NCBI RefSeq assembly: GCF_000731315.1
Contig: NZ_HG938354.1
Location: 1,550,001-1,614,000, forward strand
Length of the DNA stretch: 64,000 nt
Reading direction: 5' to 3'
Source of the DNA: Neorhizobium galegae bv. orientalis str. HAMBI 540
Lineage (GTDB): Bacteria; Pseudomonadota; Alphaproteobacteria; Rhizobiales; Rhizobiaceae
Of this stretch, positions 8,881 through 18,012 are shown in pieces. Both the position numbers and the translations under genes were made by a program. The notes under the pieces are model-generated. The model had not been told where the DNA came from, searched no databases, and saw only the letters and a list, made by a program, of their open reading frames with translations. Within the stretch, counting starts at the first letter, position 1. The number at the start of each line of letters is the position of its first letter.

Positions 8881-9143
8881 GATAACTTGGGCACGGGGGC
8901 GTTGTTTGTATGTTTGTGGCCACCGGATCAGCTAGGGGAAGCCCCCTCGCGACGGATGGTTTTTGATTTCCGACGAGGTTTCGATCGGGCCTAATTTGGC
9001 CATCTGATCGAGCCGGCGAAGAGTAACGAAGAAAGGCTTCGAACCGGCATCATCCAAGCCCCTTGTCGCTTGAGCAATAACAATTATTTAACCTGCCGAT
9101 CGGCACCGGGGCTCCAGTTCGGATTCACACGCGGGAAATAGTT

Positions 9144-11111
9144 CTAACGCCTCTTACTCAACAAAAACATCAAGCAAGGAGCACCTATGAGGGCTGACAC
9201 GAGCCCGGCCGGGATCTGGTAGGGCGCTACGATGGTGCGGCCGACGAAATCTGCCGCCACCATTAGTCCGCCGCCGATCAGCGCAGCGCCGATCATCTGT
9301 GGAAGGGCGCGCGTCAAGCCGGCCTCCCGCGCAAGATGTGGCCCCATGAGTCCCACGAAGGATAGCGGCCCGACAGTCAGCGTTGCGGCCGCGGTCATAA
9401 GTCCGGCAAGCCCAAACAGCGCCAGCCTCGATCTGGCCAACGGTATACCGACCGCAGCCGAAGGGGCTGGTCCGAGCGGCAGGATATCGAGCCAACGGCG
9501 CGCTGCCAGAGCAACGGCAAGCAGTGCGGCTGCTATTGCTGCTTCCGCCGTGGCTACCGTGCCGTCGACCAGATAGGTCGAGCCGCTCATCCATCGCATG
9601 AGCAGGACTGCCCTTGGATCTCCCGTCGAACTCAAGACGCCGACAATTGCATCGATCATCGCACTGAGCGCGATGCCGGCCAACAAGACCCGTTCCGGGG
9701 CGAAGGTGGAGCGCCGCGAACTCAGAAGAATGACGGTGAGAACCGAGATGGCACCGCCGACCGCAAAGGCAAGCTGGCCGGAGAACCCCGGTGCGATAGC
9801 AAAAAGCGCGATAGCAACGCCGAAGGTAGCGCCGGCGCTGATCCCGAGAACTTCGGGGCTTGCCATCTCGTTGCCGGTCAATCTCTGGAGGATCGAACCC
9901 GCGACGGCAAGCATCGCGCCGGATGCGAGCGCCGCAAAGACCTTCGGGGCGCGGATCGCAAGGAGCTCATCGAGGAATTCGCCGGAAAGGACAGTCCAGC
10001 CGCCGCCAGGCCCACGTCCGACAAAAAGGCCGACAATCACGAGAACCAGAACACTTATGGCAGCAATGGCAACGGGGACTTTTGTGTTCCATGTGGGCGG
10101 GTGCCGCCGCGCCGCCGGCTGCTGCATCCTGTGCCGGATCTTCAATCGCGGCAGTAGCGCCAGGAGCAGCGGCGAACCGAAGATGGCAGTGACTGCACCA
10201 GTCGGCAGAAAATCGCCAAAGCCGCCCGCCGCGAGTTGGAGCACGGAGTCGGCAAGAAAGAGCAGTCCCGCGCCGATCAACGGAGACCAGAAGATCAACT
10301 GGACCGGCCGACGCGCTCCGGAAAGCCGCGCGAGCGTCGGTGCGACCAGTCCGACGAAGCCGATGACGCCGACGGCACTGGTGACGAAGGCGGCAAGCAT
10401 CACCGCGCAGGCGACGACCACGATGCGAAGGCGAGCGAGCCTCACTCCGAGCGCGGCCGAACTGCTCTCTCCCAGATCGAGCAGCGACAGCGGCCTGATT
10501 ACCAGGGCGCAGACGATGGCGACGGTGCTCACCTTCCAGATGAGCGACTGGGGAATGACCCAACTCTGCTGCGCCAACGAACCCGCGCCCCAAATGAACA
10601 GGCTCGCCAGGTAGCGCTGGTTCAGGTAGGTCAGGATCGCCGATAGGCCCCCGCACCAGAGGCTCAGAACCAAGCCCGAAAGGACAAGCGAATAGGGGGA
10701 GAAGCCGCGCCGCGCGCCAAAGCCGACGACGATCGCAGCGGCGGCACCGCTCCCGAGAAGAGCGACAATGTCGCGGCCGGCCCCAATAAGGCCGGGCATA
10801 AAAAGCGAGACCACAACCAGTGCGAGATTGGCTCCGGCTGACACGCCGAGCGTCGTCGGGTCGGCCAGCGGGTTTCGTAGGACCTGCTGGAACAAGGCAC
10901 CGGACAATGCGAGCGCGGCACCGGCAAGTAACGCCGTGGCTAGCCGTGGCAAGGTCGAATAATAAAGCACCATGCGCTGGATGTCGTAGCCCTGCCCGGC
11001 CGATCCTGAGAGCACCGGTCCTACGAGAAGCCAGAATGCCATGCAACCGGCGCAGAGCAGGACGAGAAACACGAGCGCCGGCCCGAGATTTTCGCGGCGA
11101 ATTGCCTTCAT
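9144..11111 (-). CDS. fhuB: Fused double-length iron-siderophore ABC permease (FhuB type)
   Basis: 655 residues made of two FecCD-type permease halves in one chain, the arrangement of FhuB. The start at 11111 overlaps the end of the binding-protein gene by four bases (ATGA). Each half has about ten hydrophobic helices and the conserved family block: ALSGALFQQVLRNPLADPTT in the first and LQRLTGNEMASPEVLGISAG in the second. It forms the inner-membrane channel for ferric hydroxamate-type siderophores with the FhuC- and FhuD-like products upstream. The length matches FhuB (about 660). Confidence 0.9.
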   Translation of the reverse strand: MKAIRRENLGPALVFLVLLCAGCMAFWLLVGPVLSGSAGQGYDIQRMVLYYSTLPRLATALLAGAALALSGALFQQVLRNPLADPTTLGVSAGANLALVVVSLFMPGLIGAGRDIVALLGSGAAAAIVVGFGARRGFSPYSLVLSGLVLSLWCGGLSAILTYLNQRYLASLFIWGAGSLAQQSWVIPQSLIWKVSTVAIVCALVIRPLSLLDLGESSSAALGVRLARLRIVVVACAVMLAAFVTSAVGVIGFVGLVAPTLARLSGARRPVQLIFWSPLIGAGLLFLADSVLQLAAGGFGDFLPTGAVTAIFGSPLLLALLPRLKIRHRMQQPAARRHPPTWNTKVPVAIAAISVLVLVIVGLFVGRGPGGGWTVLSGEFLDELLAIRAPKVFAALASGAMLAVAGSILQRLTGNEMASPEVLGISAGATFGVAIALFAIAPGFSGQLAFAVGGAISVLTVILLSSRRSTFAPERVLLAGIALSAMIDAIVGVLSSTGDPRAVLLMRWMSGSTYLVDGTVATAEAAIAAALLAVALAARRWLDILPLGPAPSAAVGIPLARSRLALFGLAGLMTAAATLTVGPLSFVGLMGPHLAREAGLTRALPQMIGAALIGGGLMVAADFVGRTIVAPYQIPAGLVSALIGAPCLMFLLSKRR

Positions 11112-11992
11112 GCGTCTTGTTCCAGAACGTCGGTCACCAGGCCGGCGAAACGCATAGCCTCGTTGACCATGCCGAACATCAGCGCTGGCGGAACGACTGA
11201 CAGGTGGCCCGGCCGGGAAAACGGGAGCACCTGCCACAATGGGCTGTCGACGAGCTTCGGCAACACGTCGGGCGGGACGGGGTCGAAGGCGATCAGCCGG
11301 GCGTCCGGATCGGTGATGACGGACAATTCTTCGATGCCAATCGTCTCGAAGCCCCAATAGTTCGATTGCCGCGTCCAGGCATTACGCACGCCAATACGCT
11401 CGAGCGCATTGTGAAACAGGCCAGGGGCCGAATAGACGCGAGCGTGCCGCGCATCCATAAAGCTCACCAGCGTGACGGAGGGAACGGTCCGGCCGGCAAG
11501 CCGTCGGCGGCACCTCTCGAAGAATGCGTCGGATCGCGCCAGGAATTGTTCCGCCTCGGCTTCATGACCGAGTTCGGCAGCCAGTCTGTGCGTCGCCGCG
11601 ATCGCCGCCGGCAGGATCGGGCCAGTGTCGGGCGTGAAGATCTCAAGCCGCAAAATCTTCGCAATCGGCTGGAGCCTGGGCAAAAGCTCGTCGAGATAAG
11701 GCGTCGTCAGAATAATGTCCGGCTTCAGCTGAATCAGGACCTCGAAATCGACTTCATGAGAACTGCCGATATCGACGACCGATTGCGGCATCACGGGCTC
11801 GACCACCCATTTGTCCCAGTCGGCAAGGTCGGATATTCCGACTGGAGGCAATCCAAGCGACAGGAGCGTGGACGACAGCCCGTAGTCGAGGCTGACCACT
11901 CTTTGTCTGGCGACTTCGGCCCACAATGGCTTCGGCACCACGACGGCTGCGGCCGCGGCATAGTGCAGAAGTGAACGCCTTGAAATCTTCAT
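11108..11992 (-). CDS. fhuD: Periplasmic iron-siderophore binding protein (FhuD type), Tat signal
   Basis: 294 residues from the ATG at 11992, which leaves a 13-base gap after the ATPase gene; an in-frame ATG at 12022 would overlap that gene. The N-terminus MKISRRSLLHYAAAAAVVVP is a twin-arginine signal. The mature part has the TroA/FhuD class III fold: VVSLDYGLSSTLLSLGLPPVGI near the start and a long central helix. It delivers the ferric siderophore to the FhuB-like permease. It is translationally coupled to the permease gene. Confidence 0.88.
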   Translation of the reverse strand: MKISRRSLLHYAAAAAVVVPKPLWAEVARQRVVSLDYGLSSTLLSLGLPPVGISDLADWDKWVVEPVMPQSVVDIGSSHEVDFEVLIQLKPDIILTTPYLDELLPRLQPIAKILRLEIFTPDTGPILPAAIAATHRLAAELGHEAEAEQFLARSDAFFERCRRRLAGRTVPSVTLVSFMDARHARVYSAPGLFHNALERIGVRNAWTRQSNYWGFETIGIEELSVITDPDARLIAFDPVPPDVLPKLVDSPLWQVLPFSRPGHLSVVPPALMFGMVNEAMRFAGLVTDVLEQDA

Positions 11993-12005
11993 CCCGGAAC
12001 AGGCC

Positions 12006-12818
12006 TCAGCAGGCATAGGCAAGCGGATGCGAAAGGTGCGGAACGGAAATCACATCCATATCGATCCCGTAAATGGCGTGGAGCGTCTCAGGCACTACGA
12101 TTTCGTTCGGCGTGCCGCTTGCAACGACCCGTCCGCCTTTCAGCGCATGGATCCGATCGCAGAAGCGGGCGGCCATGTTGATATCATGAAGAACGATCAC
12201 GATGCTCCGGCCGCCTTCGCGGGCCAGCCGCTGCACGAGAGACAGCACTTCGATCTGGTGCGCGATATCCAGCGCCGCGGTCGGCTCGTCGAGCAGCAGG
12301 CACCGGGCGTCCTGAGCGATCAGCATGGCGATCCACGCACGCTGCCGCTCTCCACCGGACAATGTGCCTACAACACGATCGGCAAAGGTCTCGATATGCG
12401 TGGCGGCTATGGCGGCCTCGACTTTTGCCTTGTCGACATCGGAGAAACGGCCAAGCGCGCCGTGCCAGGGATAGCGCCCGCAACCGACGAGTTCGCGGAT
12501 CGTCATGTCTGACCCTGTACCCAGATCCTGCGGCAAATAGGCAACCGACCGTGCAAAGTCACGGCCGTGATAATGCGCGAGGTTGCGGCCACCGTAAGCG
12601 ACCGATCCGGCGGTCGGTGTGAGTTGCCGCGCCAGAATTTTCAAGAGACTGGATTTGCCGGAACCATTGTGGCCGACCAGGGCCACCACCTCACCTGCTG
12701 GAAAATCGAGACTGACGTCTGACAGGATCGTGTTCCCGTCGATGGAAAGACCGACCTTGTCAACAGCAAAAGCATCCGTCGTTTCGGGAGCGTCCTGAGC
12801 TAGCTGAGCCGAGACCAC
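12006..12818 (-). CDS. fhuC: Iron-siderophore ABC transporter ATPase (FhuC type)
   Basis: 270 residues. Walker A is GHNGSGKSS (49-57), the ABC signature LSGGERQR (153-160) and Walker B LLLDEPTAALD (about 174-184), with the switch His in VLHDINMAARFCD. The best match is the FecE/FhuC group (PYWHG-like GRYPWHGALGRF segment). It powers import through the adjacent FhuB-like permease. The start is supported by GGAGG just upstream of 12818 on the minus strand. Confidence 0.92.
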   Translation of the reverse strand: MVSAQLAQDAPETTDAFAVDKVGLSIDGNTILSDVSLDFPAGEVVALVGHNGSGKSSLLKILARQLTPTAGSVAYGGRNLAHYHGRDFARSVAYLPQDLGTGSDMTIRELVGCGRYPWHGALGRFSDVDKAKVEAAIAATHIETFADRVVGTLSGGERQRAWIAMLIAQDARCLLLDEPTAALDIAHQIEVLSLVQRLAREGGRSIVIVLHDINMAARFCDRIHALKGGRVVASGTPNEIVVPETLHAIYGIDMDVISVPHLSHPLAYAC

Positions 12819-12869
12819 GTTACCTCCTAAGCCAATAATGAAATGTCGCGCCTGCGGCGCACGTGTCTG

Positions 12870-13769
12870 TCATGCATTTTTGTCCACCACTTCGAAAGCG
12901 ATGCCCACTGCGCGATTGACGGCTGGTCCGAGGACGGACATGTGGGTCTGCCCTGCAAAAAGCTCGAACTGCGTCCGAATGCCGTCCTCGGGACGGTTCA
13001 GTCGCTCTGCCATCTCCTGCGCCAACGCGATGGTCTGCTCGGTTTTCCTCTTCTCCAGACGGGACGCCGCATCTTCGTTTCGGTACTGGAAAGGAGCAAG
13101 TTTATCTCCCTCGTACTCACCGGCCGACAGATGCAGGAAGGCCGCGTGACCCGCGACGCTCTGGCGGCGCACCTCATTGTTCAGGATTTCACTGCCTTCC
13201 CAATAGATGGTCGGACTGGCAGCAATCCAGTTGGCAAAAAGGGCTGGACGTTCGAAAAGGGCGTAGAGAGTGAAAAGACCTCCAAAGGAGTGCCCGAAGA
13301 GCGATCGTCGCGTCGCGTCGAGCCGTACCATTTCGGAAAGCCGCGGAAGCAGTTGTGTCTCGATCACGTCGATCAGTTCCCCCGTCCCGCCGATGCGGAC
13401 GGCAGGGCCACCTTCAAAATAGGGCGGATAGGATTTGATCGGCGGAGGCCCCAGGTCCCACGCCCTGCGGAGTGCGTTATAGGGTTCGTCAGAGGGGTAG
13501 CCAATCGCCGCGATAACGCCCCAACCGACGTTGGTTCCGGTCGGGTAGGGCGCTTGCGTTACCAGGCTGGCGACGGCAAAGGGAAAGGTTGCATTCCCGT
13601 CGGTCAGGACCAGAAGCGGCCATCCCTCAGCCGGAGGTTCGCCGGTGGGAATATAGAGGAAGATGCGATAGGGCTCGCCGCCCGCCTTTGGCGCCAGGTC
13701 AAAACAAACAGTTCCGGGCAACGTGTAGGTTTTTTCAGTCATGCTCAACTCGCTGAGATTTTTTGCCAT
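12870..13769 (-). CDS. Siderophore-type esterase (IroE/Fes/BesA-like alpha/beta hydrolase)
   Basis: About 299 residues of the esterase D-like alpha/beta hydrolase family. The nucleophile elbow is GHSFGG, with ALFANWIAASPTIYW and a C-terminal GQTHMSV that supplies the catalytic His, as in IroE and BesA. There is no signal peptide, so it should act in the cytoplasm on an imported ferric siderophore with ester bonds. The start is uncertain: GTG at 13796 overlaps the receptor gene, ATG at 13769 is used here, and ATG at 13742 is possible. It lies between receptor and ABC genes in one operon. Confidence 0.8.
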   Translation of the reverse strand: MAKNLSELSMTEKTYTLPGTVCFDLAPKAGGEPYRIFLYIPTGEPPAEGWPLLVLTDGNATFPFAVASLVTQAPYPTGTNVGWGVIAAIGYPSDEPYNALRRAWDLGPPPIKSYPPYFEGGPAVRIGGTGELIDVIETQLLPRLSEMVRLDATRRSLFGHSFGGLFTLYALFERPALFANWIAASPTIYWEGSEILNNEVRRQSVAGHAAFLHLSAGEYEGDKLAPFQYRNEDAASRLEKRKTEQTIALAQEMAERLNRPEDGIRTQFELFAGQTHMSVLGPAVNRAVGIAFEVVDKNA

Positions 13770-13789
13770 GACGCCAATAGACCCACCTG

Positions 13790-15922
13790 CTACCACTTAT
13801 ATTTCAGCGAGCCCAGAACCGTGCGCCCCTGGCCGAAGTAGCAATAACCATCGTTGCAAACCTGCTCCTCCAGATTGGCGAGGTTGGTCGCGCTGACAGA
13901 CAGCGAAAGCCCCTTCAGGTCAGGCGACTTGACGCCGAAGTCGTAAGCAATCGAAGCATCGAAATAGACGACGCCGGCATTCCTGGCTGTGTTGTAATTG
14001 TCGGTGAAGGACTTGCTCGTGGCGCGGACGCCGCCACCGATGCTGAGACCGCCGATCGCCACATCCTCAGGCGCATCGTAATTGACCCAGAGCGAAGCGA
14101 CATGCCGGGGTGTCGTCGTCGGTGTGTTGCCGACGATGCTGCGGTCGAGATGGCCGGTGATTTCGCCATGCGCGTAGGTATAGGCGGCAATCAGGCTGAT
14201 GCCGTTGTCGAAAGCCTTGCGGCCTTCAATTTCAAAACCGGTGAACGTGTTCTCGCCGGAGTTCTGATAATAGAGCCCTCCCGGAAGGGCCGGATCGTAT
14301 TGCGGCTTGCCGGTCTCAACAAGACGATAGACGGCAGAGCTGAGCGAGAAGTTTTCGCCATCCGGCTGATACTTGATGCCGGCTTCGATCTGACGGCCTA
14401 CCGTTGGCTCCAGCACGGCCCCTGAGGCAGAGAGCTCGGTCGAGGGTACAAAGGAGGTTCCGTAGCTCACATAGGGAGCGATCCCATTGTCAAAGAGATA
14501 GAGAAGGCCGACCTGACCGGACAGAGCTCCGTCTTCCCTCTCGTCGCTTGTGCCACCGACCTTATCTGTGGTGGTCTGATCCAGCCAATCATAGCGCAAG
14601 CCGCCGACGAAGCGCCAGTTTCCGATCTCTGCCTGTTCCTGCGCATACAGTCCCGTCTGACGCAGGTTGTTGCCAGTGAAGCCGGTAAGCGCAGGCGTTG
14701 GTGCGCCACCGACGTTGCCAGGCGATGTGGACCCATAGCCGACGGCAAAATCCGAGTTTACGGCAGTGTAATCCAGCCCCGCGAGAATGGTATGTGATAT
14801 GCTGCCGGTTTCGAACTTGGCTTGAAGCTGGTTGTCGATCTGGTAGGCACGCATCTTGTCCGTAACCGCTGCGGTCGACCAGGGATCGGCCGGAGCGCTG
14901 AACATTGTCATCCGGTTGAGATAACGTGCCTTGAGGTCGAGATCGCTCACGCGTGCGTTCTGCCGGAAGGTCAGGCCGTTGCCAAAGTCATGTTCGAGTT
15001 TGTAGCCCAGCTGATACTGCCGAATTTTCTGATAATCGTAATCCGGGTCGCTGACGAGATAGATCTGGCCGTCGTTTTTGAAGGTCCAGGCGCTCGCCGC
15101 GGTTTCGGTATCCTGAGCCAGGCCGTAGATGGTGATTTTGGTGCTGTCGGTCGGCTCCCAGGTAAAGGACGGCTGCAGCAGGTAACGGTCGTCCTGAATA
15201 TCGTAGTTGGTCTCCCCTTCTCGTACGAGCCCTACGACACGGTAGAACATGTCGCTGCCTTCGCCGATCGGTCCGCCAACATCGAAGGCAGCCTGCTTGC
15301 GGCCAACCGTCCCGTATTGGAGTTCGACCTCGTGGTGCGCTTCCTGCAGCGGCAGTTTGGAAATCTTGTTGACGATACCGGCTGCGCTCGCCGCGCCGTA
15401 CATAACAGACACTGGGCCCTTCAACACCTCCACACGGTCGAGCGTGTATATTTCGGTTGTGAATGTTCCGTAGGTCATCACCGGTTGGCGCAGGCCGTCG
15501 CGAAAATCACCGCTTGTCGTTGTCTCGACGCCACGGATGTAAATCTGATCGAAGCGCGGGTCATAACCGAAGCCACCGGTGCTCACGCCGGAACTGTACC
15601 GGGTTGCCTGGATTATATCGGTGACGGCACGCTGCTCCATCTCCTTGCGTGTGATCACGGAAACTGAGCGCGGCGTCTCGACGAGCGGTGTGTCGGTCTT
15701 CAGGGCGGAAACCGAACGCTCGGGAACGATAGTGTCGTTGTCCTCACTGATCGTCTGGGTGCCGGAGCCTCTTAAGATTATGGGTTCGAGCGTAGTCGCG
15801 TCACTAGCCGCATCCTGCGCAACTGCCCCAATAGGCATGATGGCTGCAGCCATGGCGCCAACGAGTACGGTGGAGCCGAGAAGATGGCGGCGGGCATAAA
15901 ACCGATTGCAAAATAACGTCAT
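13790..15922 (-). CDS. TonB-dependent outer-membrane siderophore receptor
   Basis: 710 residues from ATG 15922, preceded by AAGGA; an upstream in-frame extension is rejected. There is a signal peptide, then a plug domain (TPRSVSVITRKEMEQRAV; RFDQIYIRGVET) and a 22-strand barrel ending in the aromatic C-terminus SLKYKW needed for barrel assembly. The plug signature is that of the FhuA/FpvA/FoxA ferric-siderophore group. It is the first gene of an operon with esterase and FhuCDB-like genes and lies behind an IRO box, so it should be induced by iron starvation. Confidence 0.92.
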   Translation of the reverse strand: MTLFCNRFYARRHLLGSTVLVGAMAAAIMPIGAVAQDAASDATTLEPIILRGSGTQTISEDNDTIVPERSVSALKTDTPLVETPRSVSVITRKEMEQRAVTDIIQATRYSSGVSTGGFGYDPRFDQIYIRGVETTTSGDFRDGLRQPVMTYGTFTTEIYTLDRVEVLKGPVSVMYGAASAAGIVNKISKLPLQEAHHEVELQYGTVGRKQAAFDVGGPIGEGSDMFYRVVGLVREGETNYDIQDDRYLLQPSFTWEPTDSTKITIYGLAQDTETAASAWTFKNDGQIYLVSDPDYDYQKIRQYQLGYKLEHDFGNGLTFRQNARVSDLDLKARYLNRMTMFSAPADPWSTAAVTDKMRAYQIDNQLQAKFETGSISHTILAGLDYTAVNSDFAVGYGSTSPGNVGGAPTPALTGFTGNNLRQTGLYAQEQAEIGNWRFVGGLRYDWLDQTTTDKVGGTSDEREDGALSGQVGLLYLFDNGIAPYVSYGTSFVPSTELSASGAVLEPTVGRQIEAGIKYQPDGENFSLSSAVYRLVETGKPQYDPALPGGLYYQNSGENTFTGFEIEGRKAFDNGISLIAAYTYAHGEITGHLDRSIVGNTPTTTPRHVASLWVNYDAPEDVAIGGLSIGGGVRATSKSFTDNYNTARNAGVVYFDASIAYDFGVKSPDLKGLSLSVSATNLANLEEQVCNDGYCYFGQGRTVLGSLKYKW

Positions 15923-16063
15923 TGCCCGATCCTTCTTGGCGGCAAACTGCGGTGGGTGATCCTGACAGATCACGGAGTGAGGGAGCAGCGAGAGAAGGTC
16001 GCTGGGCGAGATGGTTCGCCGAGCGCAGCTATAAAAGCCGAATCTTTGCTGATCAATAAAATA

Positions 16064-16078
16064 TGAGTGCTATACTCA
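16064..16078. promoter_or_regulatory. IRO box (predicted RirA operator)
   Basis: TGAGTGCTATACTCA fits the rhizobial iron-responsive operator TGA-N9-TCA exactly and is symmetrical further out (ATGAGT / ACTCAT). It lies about 140 bases upstream of the TonB-receptor start. RirA, an Fe-S Rrf2-family repressor of Rhizobiales, binds such boxes when iron is sufficient. The match is by sequence only. Confidence 0.7.
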
Positions 16079-16340
16079 TCTTATTGACAGGGGTCGCAGA
16101 ATTGCAACGGACAATGGCCGACGCGAACCGGAAAGTGCTGGCCGTAACCTCTACATCCAAGAGCTCTACCAAAATCTCCCCTTGCACACCCGCCTTCGCC
16201 GGCGAATCTCCGCCGCTGGCGGAGAAATGCGCGAGGAGGGATCTAGCCGCTGTTGAAGGGATTGGAACCGTCGGTACTTGTACAAGAGGTCTGGACCGGC
16301 CTAACGTCAGCTTCAATCGCATGCAGACGAAGGGTGTCCT
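16079..16340. other. Intergenic region with a short hairpin
   Basis: This is the spacer between the siderophore operon and the RpiR gene. It contains a perfect 8-bp stem with a 3-base loop at 16207-16225 (TCTCCGCC / GGCGGAGA). No T-run follows, so it is not a standard terminator. No gene is supported here. Confidence 0.45.
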
Positions 16341-17243
16341 GTGAGTCCGTCCCGCAAATCGACAGCCCAGCAACAGCCGCGCTCCCTCGAGGCGCGCATC
16401 TACGCGATATATTCCACGCTGTCGCCCGCCGAAAAGCGGCTCGCCGACATCCTGCTGCAATACCAGATGGACCTGCCGAGCTATACGGCGGGCGAACTTG
16501 CGGAAAAGGCGCAGGTGTCGAAAGCAACTGCGGCACGGCTGATCCGCTCACTCGGTTATGCGACCTATCCCGATGCCAAGCGGCAGATCCGGGCCGACCA
16601 GCACTGGGGATCGCCCCGGGCAGGCCTGGAAGACCCGGATCGCGCGCCGTCCGGCAAGGTCACGCTTTCCAGCACGGTCCAGATGGACCTCGACAATATT
16701 CGAACCACCGCCGAAAGCCTGTCCGAAACTACGCTGAGCGAGGTAAGCCAGGCGATCGTCGGCGCCCGCCGCCTGTGGATCATGGGCCTTCGCAGCGGTT
16801 ACGGCCTGGCGCTCCAGGCCGCCCATTATTTCACGCTGATGAAGAGCGACGTGCAGGTGATCCCCGCCGGCGGGGGGAGCTATTCGCATGAGATCGCCTC
16901 CATCGCCAAGGGCGACGTGCTGCTCGTCATCGCATTTCGCCGGCGCCCCAGGCTGCTGCCGACGATCATCAAGGAGGCGCGCGCCGCAGGAGCGATAACG
17001 GTGCTGATCACCGATCTCAGCGCTGCAGCAAGCGCCAAGGCCGCCAACCATGTGCTGCGATGCCGCTGCCAATCGCCGTCACCCTTCAATTCCTTCGTCG
17101 CCGCCGTCACCATCATCAATTATCTCGCCTGGAGCGTATCGACGACGATGGGCGAGGCAAGCCTTGCCCGGTTCGAAAAGATCGACAGATTGGTGAAACT
17201 GCTCGACGACGTATCGACCCCCCAGACCAGTATCGGCCGGTAG
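16341..17243 (+). CDS. RpiR-family transcriptional regulator (HTH plus SIS domain)
   Basis: 300 residues starting at a GTG codon. The N-terminal HTH_6 domain (residues about 20-95) includes YTAGELAEKAQVSKATAARLIRSLGY; the C-terminal SIS sugar-phosphate-binding domain (about 130-270) includes ARRLWIMGLRSGYGLALQAA. RpiR regulators usually respond to sugar phosphates or related metabolites. It is convergent with the hydantoin-racemase-like gene and is the likely local controller of the transport cluster at 17-25 kb, though it does not sit at the promoter end of it. Confidence 0.88.
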   Translation: MSPSRKSTAQQQPRSLEARIYAIYSTLSPAEKRLADILLQYQMDLPSYTAGELAEKAQVSKATAARLIRSLGYATYPDAKRQIRADQHWGSPRAGLEDPDRAPSGKVTLSSTVQMDLDNIRTTAESLSETTLSEVSQAIVGARRLWIMGLRSGYGLALQAAHYFTLMKSDVQVIPAGGGSYSHEIASIAKGDVLLVIAFRRRPRLLPTIIKEARAAGAITVLITDLSAAASAKAANHVLRCRCQSPSPFNSFVAAVTIINYLAWSVSTTMGEASLARFEKIDRLVKLLDDVSTPQTSIGR

Positions 17244-17264
17244 GCCGGTAAGGCGCGACTTTGG

Positions 17265-17981
17265 TCAGGAAAATTTTTCGAGCACGTGCAGACGCGTCGG
17301 CGACGCCCAGACACCGGATTTGGATGTAGTCAGGCCGCACCTGACGAGCGTCTCGGCAAGACCGACGGCCGCCGAGACGCCATCGACCACCGGAATGCCG
17401 TGCGAGCGCTGCAGGTCGAGCGCAAATTCCGCCATGCCGGCACAGCCGAGCGAAACGCCCTCGGCACCCATCGCAACTCCCTGGCGAATGAAGTCGGATA
17501 TCCGCTCGAACGCGCCGCTTTGCGGATTTTCCAACTCGAGTACCGGAATGTCGGTCGCAAAAACCCGGCGGCAGCGGTGGCCGAAACCGTAGCGGTGGAT
17601 ATTGTCCTCGATGACCGGCGCCGAGCGGGAAAGCGTCGTCACCACGCAGAAACTGTGCGCCACAAGGCTGACGGCATGGAACGAAGCCTCGCCGATGCCG
17701 ATCACCGGTTTTGTCGCAATCGCCCTTGCCGCATCCAGCCCGGTATCGTCGAAACATGCGATGATATGGGCGTCGGCGCCATCGCGTTCGGCAGCAACGA
17801 TTTCCTTCAGCAGGCCGGGCACCGAAAGCGCCCCGTCAAAGGGACCTTCGATCGCTTCCGGGCCGTTTCCTGGCTGCCGGCCGACGATTTCCGTGTCGCG
17901 GCCGGCAACGGCGCGCGCCGCAGCCGTGATGCGCTGCGTCATCGACGCAGTCGTGTTGGGATTGATGACGGCAATACGCAT
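17265..17981 (-). CDS. Asp/Glu/hydantoin racemase family protein
   Basis: 238 residues from ATG 17981 (MRIAVINPNTTASMTQRI); the open frame upstream is not part of the family. The two catalytic cysteines are seen in IIACFDDTGLDAAR and SLGCAGMAEF, as in hydantoin (HyuE) and allantoin racemases. These enzymes invert an alpha-carbon without a cofactor. It is the last gene of the minus-strand set that includes two binding proteins, an ABC transporter and a creatinase-like protein, so a role in catabolism of a cyclic ureide or amino derivative is plausible. Confidence 0.85.
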   Translation of the reverse strand: MRIAVINPNTTASMTQRITAAARAVAGRDTEIVGRQPGNGPEAIEGPFDGALSVPGLLKEIVAAERDGADAHIIACFDDTGLDAARAIATKPVIGIGEASFHAVSLVAHSFCVVTTLSRSAPVIEDNIHRYGFGHRCRRVFATDIPVLELENPQSGAFERISDFIRQGVAMGAEGVSLGCAGMAEFALDLQRSHGIPVVDGVSAAVGLAETLVRCGLTTSKSGVWASPTRLHVLEKFS

Positions 17982-18012
17982 CGTCTCGGATACTCCAGGG
18001 ATCAACTTGGGG

